Notes: a model not told the origin generated them from the sequence alone. Shown: positions 18,480 to 27,995, counted from the first letter of the stretch. The stretch is 64,000 nucleotides of DNA from Pseudonocardia sp. HH130629-09 (GCF_001294645.1 NZ_CP011868.1:3162001-3226000); one strand, 5' to 3'. Numbers and translations: made by a program.

Positions 18480-19652
18480 TCAGGCCGAGCGCAGGTGCTG
18501 CTCGGTCGCGGGCGACGGAGCCGGCCAGCCGATGCTCGGGTCGTGGCCGCGGAAGTTCGACAGCCACCAGCCCCAGTCCTCGGGGACCAGCGAGAACGGG
18601 TCACCGTGGCCGAGCTCGCGGGCCGCCCACACCGGCCAGTGCGCGTTGGCCAGGGCCGGGCGGCCCAGCATCACCAGGTCGAGCTTCTCCTCCCGGATCG
18701 CGCGGTCGGCATTGGCCGGGATGCCGAGGTTCCAGCTCACCGTGACCGGGATGCCGATCTCCCGGCGAACCCGGGCGCCACGTTCGACCCAGGCCGAGAC
18801 GTGCGGGAAGTGCGGGTCGCGCATGTCGTCGGTGTTGCCGCCCATCGACAGGTCGGCCATGTCGGCGCCGTGCTCCTTGAGCCACCCGACGACCTCGATC
18901 GAGTCCTCCCACTGCACGCCGTCGGGGTGGTAGTCGTCGGCTCCGAGGCGGAAGGTCAGCGGGTACTCCTCCGGCCAGACCTCGCGGACGGCGTCCATCG
19001 CCTCCAGCAGGAACCGGGCCCGGTTGGCCTTGCTGCCGCCGTAGGCGTCGGTGCGCCGGTTGGCCAGCGGCGAGTAGAAGCTGGCGCCGAGGTAGCCGTG
19101 CGCGAAGTGCATCTCCAGCCACCGGTAGCCGGCGTCGAGAGCGCGCCGGGCGGCGTCGGCGTACTGCCGGTGCACCGCCGCGATCTCCTCGACGGTGAGG
19201 GCGTGCACCGGGTACGGGCGCTTGCCGAAGCCATAGGGCACGTCCGACGGTCCGACCACCTGCCAGCCTTCGGGGTGGTCGGGCGGCAGCTGGCGGCCGA
19301 GCTCGTTCGCCACCCACGGCTTGAGCTCGCTGCCGTTGCGCCCGGTGTGGCCGAGCTGGATCGCCGGCACCGCGCCCATGTCACTGATCATCGCGGTGAC
19401 CCGGCCGTGGCCCTCGATCTGGTCGTCGTCGTAGATCCCGGCGCAGTGCGGGGTGGTGCGACCCTCGGGGGCGATCGCGACCTGCTCGGGGAAGATCAGC
19501 CCGAACCCGCCGGCGGCGCGCGCGCCGAGGTACATGAGGTGGAAGTCGTTCATCTTGCCGTCGACCGAGCGGTACATCGTCATCGGCGACATCGCGATGC
19601 GGTTGCGCAGGGTCACGCCCTTGAGCGTGTAGGGGCTGAACAGGTCCGGCAC
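18480..19652 (-). CDS. Old Yellow Enzyme family FMN oxidoreductase (YqjM/NamA-like)
   Basis: This 390-residue TIM-barrel flavoenzyme reduces activated C=C bonds with NAD(P)H. The conserved N-terminal LKGVTLRNRIAMSPMTMY is present. So are the IQLGHTGR strand, the substrate-binding HFAHGYLGASFYSPLANRRTD region near residue 170, and the phosphate-binding MLGRPALANAHWPV near 340. The start at GTG 19652 follows GAGGAG by five bases. The usual histidine pair of the active site appears as H-AHGYL, in the manner of the YqjM group. No partner gene is adjacent, so the role (detoxification or a specific pathway) is open. Confidence 0.9.
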   Translation of the reverse strand: MPDLFSPYTLKGVTLRNRIAMSPMTMYRSVDGKMNDFHLMYLGARAAGGFGLIFPEQVAIAPEGRTTPHCAGIYDDDQIEGHGRVTAMISDMGAVPAIQLGHTGRNGSELKPWVANELGRQLPPDHPEGWQVVGPSDVPYGFGKRPYPVHALTVEEIAAVHRQYADAARRALDAGYRWLEMHFAHGYLGASFYSPLANRRTDAYGGSKANRARFLLEAMDAVREVWPEEYPLTFRLGADDYHPDGVQWEDSIEVVGWLKEHGADMADLSMGGNTDDMRDPHFPHVSAWVERGARVRREIGIPVTVSWNLGIPANADRAIREEKLDLVMLGRPALANAHWPVWAARELGHGDPFSLVPEDWGWWLSNFRGHDPSIGWPAPSPATEQHLRSA

Positions 19653-19837
19653 GGGCACTCCTCGGGGAGATTCGGTCGTGCACAACCATGCTCCCGGCTC
19701 GTCACCATCGGGTGACTGCCGGTTCCCGTCCGGTAACGGGCCCCTCACATCGTGGGTGAGCCCAGCCGTGAGGCGCCCGGACGGCGCACCCGGTTCGGCC
19801 GGGCGCAACGGCCCGGGCGGCGGCGGGCCACGACGGC

Positions 19838-20761
19838 TCAGCCGCAGTGGTTCTCGTGCCCGGTGTGCGCGGCGTGCTCGACCTGCAGGGTGGAGTGGTC
19901 GAGACCGAACCGCTCCCGCAGCACGTGCCCGGCACGGTCGAGCACCGAGGCGTCCCCGCAGTGCCCGGAGACCTCCTCGTCGACGACGACGTGCGCCGAC
20001 ATCGCGGGGGTGCGGTCGTTGATCGCCCACACGTGCAGGTCGTGGACGTCGGCGACCCCCTCGACGGCCAGCAGCGCCGCCTTGACCTCCTGGGCGTCGA
20101 CCCCCTTGGGCGCACCCTCCAGCAGGACGTGCGCGGCCTCGCGCAGCAGCGACACCGCGCGCGGGAGGATCAGCGCGACGATGAACAGCGAGGCGATGGT
20201 GTCGGCCCAGGGCCAGCCGGTCGTCAGCAGCACCACGGCGGCGGCGAGCACACCGACCGAGCCGAGCGCGTCGCCGAGGACGTGCAGCATGGCCCCGCGC
20301 ATGTTCATGTTGCCGCGGTCGCCGCCGGCCAGCACCGCGAGCGAGACCAGGTTCCCGATCAGGCCGAGCACACCGATGACCAGCAGCGGCAGGCCGGGGA
20401 TCTCGGCCGGGACGAACAGCCGCTGCACCGCCTCCACCCCGACCCACACCACGACCGCGACGAGGGTGAGCGCGTTGAGGGCGGCGACGAGCACCTCGGC
20501 CCGACCCATCCCGTAGGTCCGGGACGTCGTCGCGGGGCGGGCGGCGAGCACGCTGGCGATCAGGGCGGCGACCAGCGCGCCCGCGTCGGTCAGCAGGTGA
20601 CCGAGGTCGGCCAGCAGTGCGAGCGAGCCGGTGTACACCGCGCCCGCCGCACCGAGGACCGCCGTGACCAGCGTGACGCCCAGCGCCGTCGCCAGCCGGC
20701 GGCGATCGGTACCCGCCCCGGCGTGCCCGTGCCCCGCCTCACCACCGTGTCCGCGCCCCAT
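19838..20761 (-). CDS. Cation diffusion facilitator metal exporter (CzcD/ZitB type)
   Basis: This protein of about 307 residues has six predicted helices and exports zinc or related divalent metal in exchange for protons. The histidine-rich N-terminus (GHGGEAGHGHAG) and C-terminus (HAAHTGHENHCG) and the motif LADLGHLLTDAGALV near residue 35 place metal ligands as in ZitB. A second metal-site motif is HVLGDALGSVG, and the C-terminal cytoplasmic domain includes VADVHDLHVWAI. ATG 20761 is chosen because upstream ATGs (20773, 20791) lie in or next to a palindrome that is probably an operator. It ends 186 bases upstream of the OYE gene. Confidence 0.9.
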   Translation of the reverse strand: MGRGHGGEAGHGHAGAGTDRRRLATALGVTLVTAVLGAAGAVYTGSLALLADLGHLLTDAGALVAALIASVLAARPATTSRTYGMGRAEVLVAALNALTLVAVVVWVGVEAVQRLFVPAEIPGLPLLVIGVLGLIGNLVSLAVLAGGDRGNMNMRGAMLHVLGDALGSVGVLAAAVVLLTTGWPWADTIASLFIVALILPRAVSLLREAAHVLLEGAPKGVDAQEVKAALLAVEGVADVHDLHVWAINDRTPAMSAHVVVDEEVSGHCGDASVLDRAGHVLRERFGLDHSTLQVEHAAHTGHENHCG

Positions 20762-20773
20762 GACCGCCACCAT

Positions 20774-20793
20774 ACATGCACGTATTCGCATGT
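20774..20793 (-). promoter_or_regulatory. Dyad ACATGC-N8-GCATGT in front of the CDF exporter
   Basis: Six-base arms at 20774-20779 and 20788-20793 lie 12-30 bases upstream of the chosen CDF start. The site has the size and position of an operator for an ArsR- or MerR-type metal sensor; no such regulator is encoded nearby. Confidence 0.5.
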
Positions 20794-20812
20794 GAAACTC
20801 CGACGGAGCCGT

Positions 20813-21769
20813 TCAGGAGGCGGAGAGCACGTCCCCGGCGACGTCGCGGCACACCGTCCAGCCGTACTCCACGCCCCGCTCGGCAGGGTAGGTGGTGAGC
20901 ACCGCGAGGGTCCGGTCCGCCCAGACCAGGACGCAGTGCACGTTCCACCCCGCGGCGCCGTGCAGCGTCCAGCCGTTCTTCTCCACCACCACCCCGGGCA
21001 GCGCCGGACGGACACCCGAGCGGCCGTCCGGGGTGACGGCGTCGAGGTCGGCCAGCAGGGCGTCCCCGCCCGGCCACTCCGGTGCGCGGTCGCGGACGCA
21101 GGCCAGGATCCGGGCCGCGTCGAGCGCGGTGATCTGGGTGTAGGACCACCACCCCGGCCGCGACGTCGACACCTCCACCCCGCACTCCTCGTCCAGCCGC
21201 GCGGTGCTCGCGTCCCGCCCGAGGGCGCGGTAGAGCCGTTCGGCGGCGTCGTCGTCGGAGGCGCGCACGGCGGCGGAGATGTCGGCCCGCTGGGCGGCCG
21301 TCACCGGGCGGCCCGCCTGCGCGGCGGCGCGCAGGGTGTCCGCCGCCAGCCATGCCTTGATCGTGGACTCGGCCTCGAAACGCGTGGTCGCGGCGTCCGC
21401 CGAGCCGGTCCACCGGCCGTCGTCGGTGTCGAGCAGCGCCCAGGACAGGGTGAGGTCGTCCTCGCCCTCGCGGTCGACGAGCAGCGATCCAGGTGCGAGG
21501 TCGAGCGGGTCGGCGGTGGCGGATCCGGTCATCGCCGCGAGCAGCTCGCGCAGGGTGTCCGGGCCGGGTGCCGCGTCGTCGTCGGGGCCGGTCGTCGAGC
21601 TCTGGTGCTGCGCCGGCACGACGGCGCCGCCCCCGGGGCGCGGGACCGGATCGTCCGAGGCAACACCGGCGCCCCACAGCGCGGACACCGCCACCACCAC
21701 CGCGACGACCACGGCCACCGACACACGGGCACGGGAACCCCGTCCACGGCGTCGCTCAGGTCCGGACAC
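20813..21769 (-). CDS. Secreted or membrane-anchored serine hydrolase (beta-lactamase/PBP fold)
   Basis: This 318-residue protein has an N-terminal Arg-rich stretch and a hydrophobic segment (RVSVAVVVAVVVAVSALWGA) serving as signal anchor. The catalytic STIK tetrad (SxxK) is near residue 135, a SDDD in place of the SDN motif near 185, and KNG in place of KTG near 270. It therefore has the class A beta-lactamase arrangement with altered second and third motifs, so lactam hydrolysis is doubtful. The start GTG 21769 has GGAGGGG five bases upstream; the longer frame to 21931 reads into the divergent permease promoter. The role is unknown. Confidence 0.75.
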   Translation of the reverse strand: MSGPERRRGRGSRARVSVAVVVAVVVAVSALWGAGVASDDPVPRPGGGAVVPAQHQSSTTGPDDDAAPGPDTLRELLAAMTGSATADPLDLAPGSLLVDREGEDDLTLSWALLDTDDGRWTGSADAATTRFEAESTIKAWLAADTLRAAAQAGRPVTAAQRADISAAVRASDDDAAERLYRALGRDASTARLDEECGVEVSTSRPGWWSYTQITALDAARILACVRDRAPEWPGGDALLADLDAVTPDGRSGVRPALPGVVVEKNGWTLHGAAGWNVHCVLVWADRTLAVLTTYPAERGVEYGWTVCRDVAGDVLSAS

Positions 21770-21966
21770 GACCCCTCCGGTCGCGGACGACCGGACGGCC
21801 GTCCCGTCGTCGATGGTGCACCGCCGAACGGCGATCCGGACACGGAGGACGGAGGGTTCACACAGGGTTTTCAGGATGTGCCCTGCGCTCCGCCCCGGCA
21901 CCGCACCCCGTACCGGCATACCGTGCCGCAACGATCGACCGAGCGACGACGAGTGGGGGTGGCGGC

Positions 21967-23414
21967 GTGGGCTGGACGCGCACGATGCCGGTGGAACGGA
22001 TCCTGGCCAGGTGCAGAGCCGGCGACGGCACGCCGCTCAAGCGCACGCTGAAGGCCCGTGACCTGGTCGGTTTCGGCGTCGGCATCGTCATCGGTACCGG
22101 GATCTTCAGCACGCGGGCCCCGCGGTCACGTCGTCGTTCCTGATCGGCGCGGTCGTCGCCGGGCTCGCCGCCGTCTGCTACGCCGAGCTGGCCTCCTCCG
22201 TCCCGACTGCGGGCTCGGCCTACACCTACGCCTTCGCCACCCTCGGCCAGGTCTTCGCCTGAGTCATCGGCTGGGACCTGCTGCTGGAGTTCGGCCTCGG
22301 CCTCGCCGTCGTCTCCCGCAGCTGGTCGGGCTACCTGGCGTCGCTGTTCGGGCTGCCGACGGAGTGGTTCGGGGAGGACGCGACGATCAACGTCGGCGCG
22401 GTGCTGATCATCGCGGTGCTGACCGTCGTCGCGGTCGCGGGCATCCAGCAGTCGTCGCGGCTGACGAACCTGCTGGTCCTGGTGAAGCTCGCGGTCTGCG
22501 TGCTGATCCTGGCCGTCGGCGTGTTCTACATCGACCCGGCCGACCTGCAGCCGTTCATCCCGCCGACCCAGGCACCGGAGGACGGCGGCTCGGTCTTCAC
22601 ACAGCCGATCATCTCCGGGGTGCTCGGGCTCGCCCCGACCGTGTTCGGCGTCGGCGGCATGCTCACCGCGGCCGCGGTGGTCTTCTTCGCCTACACCGGG
22701 TTCGAGGCGCTGGCCAACCTCGGGGAGGAGGCCGAGCGCCCCAACCGCGACCTGAAGGTCGGGCTGCTCGGCGCGCTCACCATCTGCGCGGTGCTCTACG
22801 TCGGCGTCTCGCTCGTGCTCACCGGGATGGTGCCCTACACCGAGATCGACACCGGCACGCCGCTCGCGTCGGCGTTCGCCGGCGTCGGACTGCCGTGGGT
22901 GGGCGCGCTCGGCGCGGTCACCGGTCTGACCTCGGTGATGATGGTGGAGCTCGTGACGATCGGCCGGATCGGCTTCGCGATGGGCCGCGACGGCCTGCTG
23001 CCGAAGGCCATCGGCACCGCGCACCCCCGGTGGGGCACCCCGCACCGCATGACGATCATCGGCGGTGTCGTCTGCGCGGTGATCGCGGCGTTCACCCCGA
23101 TCACCGCGCTGGCCGACATGGTGTCGATCGGCGCGCTCTCGGCGATGATCATCGTCGCCGTCGCGGTGCCGGTGCTGCGCCGGACCCGCCCCGACCTCGA
23201 CCGGCCGTTCACGGTGCCGTTCTCGCCGGTGGTGCCGGTGATCACCGCGATCGCGTGCCTCTACCTGATGCTGAACCTGAACCTGGACACGTGGATCCGG
23301 TTCGCCTTCTGGCTGGCGCTCGGCCTGGTGGTCTACGCCGTCTACGGCCGCAGGCACTCCTTCCTCGCACGCGAGGAGCAGGAGGGCTCCGGGGCCGGGC
23401 GGGACCGGGACTGA
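21967..23414 (+). pseudogene. APC-family amino acid permease, disrupted by a deletion/frameshift and a nonsense codon
   Basis: The N-terminal part (ARDLVGFGVGIVIGTGIFS) is read in one frame until about 22110, then the protein continues in another frame with HAGPAVTSSFLIGAVVAGLA. Permeases of this family usually have about nine residues between the GTGIF motif and the HAGPAV-like stretch; only two bases remain here, which fits a 25-base deletion. Further on, in the second frame, TGA at 22260-22262 replaces the tryptophan codon expected before VIGWDLLLEFG. From 22263 to 23414 the frame is open through the remaining helices. Two separate lesions make a simple sequencing error unlikely. The tail from ATG 22401 could still be translated but would lack the first helices. 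Confidence 0.85.
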
Positions 23415-23436
23415 GCCGGCCCCGCCGGGCCGCGGA

Positions 23437-24690
23437 TCAGCGGTGCAGGGCCTCGCGGGGGGTGATCTCCCCGCGGGCCAGCGCCCGGCGGACCCGGCGG
23501 GCCGCGGTCAGCCTGCGCCGGACCTGACGGACCGGCTCGACCTGGGTCGCACGGTGCAGACGCTCGTTGAGCCGGCCCTGGTCGTGCCGGCGGTCGAGCA
23601 GCGACCAGGAGAAGGCCAGCGCGTCCTCGGCGCCCTCGAGACGCTCGGGGACGGTCTCGAACCACTCCATGCTCGCCCGGGCCATCCGCTGGACCGGTGC
23701 CATCGCGGCGCGGCGGCGGGCATCGTACCCGGCGAGGGCGGCCTCGACGTCGTCGGTGCCGCGGGTCCCGCGCGGGTACAGTTCCTCGGCCAGCGCGATC
23801 GAGTCGGCGACGGCGAGGACCGTGCCCGAGCCGATGGCGAAGTGGGTGGTGTGGGCCGCGTCGCCGGCGAGGACGACGTTGCCGTCGCGCCAGGACATGT
23901 TCCGGACCTCGCGGAACTGCAGCCACGGCGAGGAGCCCATGCCGGGCGGGGCGATCAGCGAGTGCCCGTCGAGCGAGCGGGAGAAGACGCCCTCGAGCAT
24001 CCGCATGGCCTCGTCGGGCGCCATCGCGTCGAGCCCCAGCCCCGCCCAGGTCTGCGGCGTGCACTCGACGATGCAGGTGCTGACGCAGTCCGCGGCCGGG
24101 TAGGCGTGGAACCAGATCCAGCCGGCGTGGGTCTTCTCGAACGCGAAGGTGAACGGCCGGAACGGCTTGCTGGTGCCGAACCAGACGTAGCGGTTGGAAC
24201 CGTGGGAGATCCGGGTCCCGAAGGTCTCGGCCCGCGCGGCGCGGATCGCGGACCCGACCCCGTCGGCGGCGACGACGACGTCCGCGTCGGCGGTCAGCGG
24301 GTCACGCGCGATGTCACCGTCCACGGCGACGGCCGTGTCGAACATGAGCTTCACGCCGACCTGGCGGGCCCGCTCGGCCAGCACCTCCAGCAGCCGCGCG
24401 CGGCCGATGGAGTAGCCGTAGCGACCGCCGAGGTGCACCGGGCGCCCGGAGACCTCCACGACCTGGGAGTCCCACACGTGCGCCGCGGCCCGCACCTTCT
24501 CGGCCCCGAGGGGGTCGGTGCGGAAGAGCTCGTCGAGGATGTCCTCACCGAGCGTGACCGCGAAGCCGGAGGCGGTGCCGGGCGGGTTGCGCTCCGCGAG
24601 GACGATCTCGTCCTGCCCGCCCGACCGGAGCCGGGCCAGGATCGAGAAGTACAGACCGGCCGGCCCACCACCGACGACCACGATCTTCAC
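23437..24690 (-). CDS. FAD-dependent monooxygenase (PHBH fold), copy 1
   Basis: This 417-residue class A flavin hydroxylase has the GGGPAG dinucleotide motif at residues 8-13, the ADGVGS (DG) motif near 158, and GDAAHTTHFAIGSGT near 272, which binds the FAD ribose. It resembles the N-terminal domain of salicylyl-CoA and 2-aminobenzoyl-CoA hydroxylases, so an aromatic CoA thioester or free aromatic is a plausible substrate. The frame is open far upstream through the next gene, but GTG 24690 with GGAGG six bases before it is the clear start. It lies 134 bases downstream of a paralogue in the same orientation. Confidence 0.87.
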   Translation of the reverse strand: MKIVVVGGGPAGLYFSILARLRSGGQDEIVLAERNPPGTASGFAVTLGEDILDELFRTDPLGAEKVRAAAHVWDSQVVEVSGRPVHLGGRYGYSIGRARLLEVLAERARQVGVKLMFDTAVAVDGDIARDPLTADADVVVAADGVGSAIRAARAETFGTRISHGSNRYVWFGTSKPFRPFTFAFEKTHAGWIWFHAYPAADCVSTCIVECTPQTWAGLGLDAMAPDEAMRMLEGVFSRSLDGHSLIAPPGMGSSPWLQFREVRNMSWRDGNVVLAGDAAHTTHFAIGSGTVLAVADSIALAEELYPRGTRGTDDVEAALAGYDARRRAAMAPVQRMARASMEWFETVPERLEGAEDALAFSWSLLDRRHDQGRLNERLHRATQVEPVRQVRRRLTAARRVRRALARGEITPREALHR

Positions 24691-24824
24691 ACCGGACCTC
24701 CATCGGATGTCATCGATCTGGGACGCAACGACCCTACGAACGCTGCGGACCCGTGTGGACACCGGGTCCGCCACGATCGGTGACGCTGCGCGTGCCGTCG
24801 GCGAGCGGTTTCGCCCCGGAACTT

Positions 24825-26060
24825 CTAGCTCTGCCGCCCGCGCAGGGCCGACCGCCGGACGCGGCGGGCGGTGGTCAGACCGCGCCGCACCTGACGCAGC
24901 GCGGGAACCTGGGTGGCCCGGTGCAGGGTGCGGTGGATGCTGCCCATGTCGCCCCGGCGGTCGGTGAGCGACCAGGCGAACTCGACGGGGTCGGTGACCT
25001 GTTCGAGCTGGCGCCCGGCCTGCTCGAACCACTGCATGTTCCGCCGGGCGGCGTCCTGGATCGGGCCGATCTCCGCGCGCCGCCGGGCGTCGTAGGCCGA
25101 GAGCGCGGCACCGCGGCCGTTCGGGCAGGTCGGGTCGGCCGCGGCAGTCTGGCCCGCGACGCCGTAGAGGGCGTCGACCAGACCCATCGAGTCCTGCATC
25201 GCCAGCACGGTGCCCGAGCCTATCCCGAAGTGCGTGGTGTGCGCGGCGTCGCCGGCCAGCACGAGGTCGCCGTCGCGCCAGGTCCGGTTGCGGACCTCGC
25301 GGAAGCGCAGCCAGGGCTTCTCCCCCAGCCCGCCGAGGGGCTCGATGAGCCGGCGCCCGGCCAGCGTGCGGTGGAAGACCGACTCGACGAGCCGGACGGC
25401 GTCGGCCCCGGACATGTGGTCCAGGCCCAGCCCCTCCCAGGTGTCGGGCTCGCACTCCACGATGCAGGTGCTGACCCCGTTGGACGACGGGTAGAGGTGG
25501 ATCCACATCCAGCCCGCGTCGGTCGGCTGGAAGTCCCAGACGAAGGTGTCCGAGTCGCTGTCGGCGCCGAGCCAGATGTAGGGGTTCGTGCCCTCGTCGA
25601 CGGTGGTGCCGAAGTGCTCGGCGCGCGCGGTGCGGATCCGGCTGCCGACGCCGTCGGCCGCGACGACCAGGTCGGCGTCGAGGGCCTCGCGCTCGACCGG
25701 GGAGCCGTACTCGATCTTCACGCCCAGCTGCTCGGCCCGGCGCGCCAGCACGTCGAGCAGGTCGACGCGGGCGATCGCGTAGCCGTACTTGCCGCCGACG
25801 TGCACCGGCCGGTGGTCGGCGACCCGGATCTCCTGGGCGTTCCACAGCCGGGACGCGCGACGCAGGGCCTCACCGCCCTCGGGGTCGTTGCGGAACGCGT
25901 CGTCGAGCATGTCCTCGCCGTAGGTGACGGCGAACCCGTGGGTCCGCCCCGCCTCGTTGCGGTCGTACACGACGACCTCGTCGCGTCCCCCGGACCGGAG
26001 CCTGGCGAGAACCGCCAGGTACAGACCGGCCGGCCCACCTCCTGCGCAGGCGATACGCAC
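24825..26060 (-). CDS. FAD-dependent monooxygenase (PHBH fold), copy 2
   Basis: This 411-residue tandem paralogue of the previous gene shares the same motifs: GGGPAGLY near residue 8, ADGVGS near 138, and GDAAHTTHFGIGSGT near 265. The two differ mainly in the middle of the protein (substrate pocket: FVWDFQPTDAGWMWIH here against FTFAFEKTHAGWIWFH). Both end in a basic RQVRRGLTTARRVRR tail. Copy 2 starts at GTG 26060 with AGGGGGT upstream and is first in the pair. No reductase or ring-cleaving enzyme is nearby, so the aromatic substrate cannot be inferred. The 210 bases upstream are shared with the divergent flippase. Confidence 0.87.
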   Translation of the reverse strand: MRIACAGGGPAGLYLAVLARLRSGGRDEVVVYDRNEAGRTHGFAVTYGEDMLDDAFRNDPEGGEALRRASRLWNAQEIRVADHRPVHVGGKYGYAIARVDLLDVLARRAEQLGVKIEYGSPVEREALDADLVVAADGVGSRIRTARAEHFGTTVDEGTNPYIWLGADSDSDTFVWDFQPTDAGWMWIHLYPSSNGVSTCIVECEPDTWEGLGLDHMSGADAVRLVESVFHRTLAGRRLIEPLGGLGEKPWLRFREVRNRTWRDGDLVLAGDAAHTTHFGIGSGTVLAMQDSMGLVDALYGVAGQTAAADPTCPNGRGAALSAYDARRRAEIGPIQDAARRNMQWFEQAGRQLEQVTDPVEFAWSLTDRRGDMGSIHRTLHRATQVPALRQVRRGLTTARRVRRSALRGRQS

Positions 26061-26270
26061 GCAGACCCCCTTCGGTTCATCAGGTCACCGGAAGAAATGA
26101 ACCGTAGCGCAGGGGTTGCGGAGCGCGACGGGGTGTGTATGTCCGCAGTGTCCGACCCCGTCCGGTGACGGACCGTCCGGCGCCCCTCCCCCGGCACCCG
26201 GCTGGTCGGCCCCTGGTTAGCGTGGAGGTGTGCACGCACTCAGCGGGACCTCCCACGCCGCCGTCCGGCG

Positions 26271-27710
26271 GTGCGCGCGATGAGCGTCGGCGAGATGGTC
26301 GCCGGCCGGGTCCGCTCGGTCCGCCGGGAGATGGGCAATCCGCTCTACCGCAACGCGTACGCCCTGATGCTCAACACCGTCGTCAACTCCGGCTTCGGGT
26401 TGCTCTACTGGGTCTTCGCCGCGCGGGTGTTCAGCACCGAGGACGTCGGCCGCGGCAACGCCATGGTCAACCTGATGATGCTGATCTCGGTCCTGACCTC
26501 GCTGAACTTCGGTCAGGCCCTCATCCGCTTCCTCCCGACGGCCGGGCGCGACTCGCGGTCGCTGGTGCGGCTCGCCTACGGGGTCAGTGCCGGAATGGCC
26601 GTCGTCGGCTCGGCCGCGGTCATGACCTACTGCCACTTCGCCTACGCCCCCGGCGACCCGCTGCACGTCTCCCCCGGCTTCGCCGCGTGGTTCGTGGTCT
26701 CGACCGCCGCGTGGTCCATCTTCAACCTGCAGGACCAGGTCCTCACCGGGCTGCGCTCGGCGATGTGGGTGGTGCTGGAGAACGGCGTCTACGGCGTCGT
26801 GAAGCTCGGCCTGCTGGTCGTCGTCGCGTTCACCTCGGTGTCCGACGGCGTGTTCACCTCCTGGAGCGCACCGGTCATCGCCCTGCTGGTGCCGTTCACC
26901 CTGCTGATCTCGCGGCGGCTGCTCCCCCGGCACACCGCGGAGACCGTGGACCGCGACGACGCGGGCGCCCCGGACCGCGCCACGCTGGCCCGCTACATGG
27001 GCGGCGACTACCTGGGCCAGGTGTTCAACCAGGCCATGTCGTCGTTCCTGCCGGTGCTGGTGGTCATGACGATCAGCCAGGCGGCCAGCGCCTACCTGCT
27101 GCCGGCCCAGACCGTCTTCCTCGCGATGAGCATGCTGTCGATGGCGATCACCTCGGCGCTGGTCGTGGAGGGCTCCCGGAACCCGGAGCACGCGCACGTG
27201 TTCGCCCGCGCGGTGCTGCGCCGGATCTGCCTGCTGGTGTGGCCCGCCTCGCTGGTCATCGCGCTGGCCGCACCGCTGCTGCTGTGGTTCTACGGGCCGC
27301 AGTACGTCGAGAACTCCACGACGCTGCTGCAGCTGCTGATGGCCTCGATGTTCCCGCGCGTCATCGTGACGATGTGGATGACGAAGTCGCGGCTCGCGAA
27401 CCGCACCTTCCCCCTGGCCGCGCAGCAGCTCGTGCACTGCGCGATCGTGCTCGGCGGGATCCCGCTGCTCGCCCCGACGCTCGGGGTCGCCGCCGTCGGC
27501 TGGACGTGGCTCGCGGGCGAGCTGGTGCTGGCGATCGTCTTCGCGCCGTCGGTGGTGCGTTGGCTGCGCCGGCCGGTCCCGCCGCACCCGCCCGGCGACG
27601 GCGGTCCCGCCGCCCCGGACGGCAAGGACCTCCTCGACCGCGACGACGACACCCGGCCCATCAGCGGGCCGGAGGCGCGGACCCACGAGTTCCCCCGCGT
27701 CCGCGACTGA
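26271..27710 (+). CDS. Polysaccharide flippase-like multi-pass membrane protein (MOP superfamily)
   Basis: This 479-residue protein has about 12-14 hydrophobic helices and the opening helix layout NTVVNSGFGLLYWVFAARVF ... GRGNAMVNLMMLISVL typical of Wzx/oligosaccharide flippases. A charged, proline-rich cytoplasmic tail of about 50 residues ends it. It probably flips a lipid-linked glycan for the cell envelope. GTG 26271 or ATG 26280 are both possible starts. The following genes (TupA-like ATP-grasp, GT2) suggest a small glycan module, though the ATP-grasp gene runs in the opposite direction. Confidence 0.82.
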   Translation: MRAMSVGEMVAGRVRSVRREMGNPLYRNAYALMLNTVVNSGFGLLYWVFAARVFSTEDVGRGNAMVNLMMLISVLTSLNFGQALIRFLPTAGRDSRSLVRLAYGVSAGMAVVGSAAVMTYCHFAYAPGDPLHVSPGFAAWFVVSTAAWSIFNLQDQVLTGLRSAMWVVLENGVYGVVKLGLLVVVAFTSVSDGVFTSWSAPVIALLVPFTLLISRRLLPRHTAETVDRDDAGAPDRATLARYMGGDYLGQVFNQAMSSFLPVLVVMTISQAASAYLLPAQTVFLAMSMLSMAITSALVVEGSRNPEHAHVFARAVLRRICLLVWPASLVIALAAPLLLWFYGPQYVENSTTLLQLLMASMFPRVIVTMWMTKSRLANRTFPLAAQQLVHCAIVLGGIPLLAPTLGVAAVGWTWLAGELVLAIVFAPSVVRWLRRPVPPHPPGDGGPAAPDGKDLLDRDDDTRPISGPEARTHEFPRVRD

Positions 27711-27761
27711 CCCTCGGCGATCAGGGCTCCGCGCCCAGCGGCCCACGCAGCGTCCCGAGGC

Positions 27762-27827
27762 CCCGTCGATCAGTACCTGAGCGCTGTCCGATCGGCCGTC
27801 GACAGCGCTCAGGTACTGATCGACGGG
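27762..27827. terminator. Perfect 27-bp stem hairpin between convergent genes
   Basis: Bases 27762-27788 and 27801-27827 are exact reverse complements with a 12-base loop. It lies 51 bases after the flippase stop. It is longer than the other terminators of the window and is not GC-extreme (it contains CAGTACCTGAGCGCT), so it may have another role. Confidence 0.7.
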
Positions 27828-27840
27828 CGCCGCGCCGTGG

Positions 27841-27904
27841 CCACACCTCTTCGCCGGCAGCCACACCTCTTGCAGCGGGTGTGGCTGCCCGCGAAGGGGT
27901 GTGG
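27841..27904. repeat. Second long inverted repeat, 27-bp arms with two mismatches
   Basis: Arms 27841-27867 and 27878-27904 pair with two mismatches around a 10-base loop. The left arm also carries a direct repeat, CCACACCTCTT at 27841-27851 and 27861-27871. It follows the previous hairpin by 13 bases, so the TupA-like gene ends against two stacked structures. Confidence 0.7.
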
Positions 27905-27995
27905 ACGTGCGGCGACCCGCGAGGACGGTCGGCGGGTCGCCGCGGGGCAGCGGGACCGCGGGAGATGCGAGGGCCGGGTGGGTGCGCGAGCCCGG

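Noticed and set aside
20813..21769. Functional class A beta-lactamase
   Set aside because: Only the SxxK motif is intact; the second and third motifs are altered (SDDD, KNG), so I call it a serine hydrolase only.
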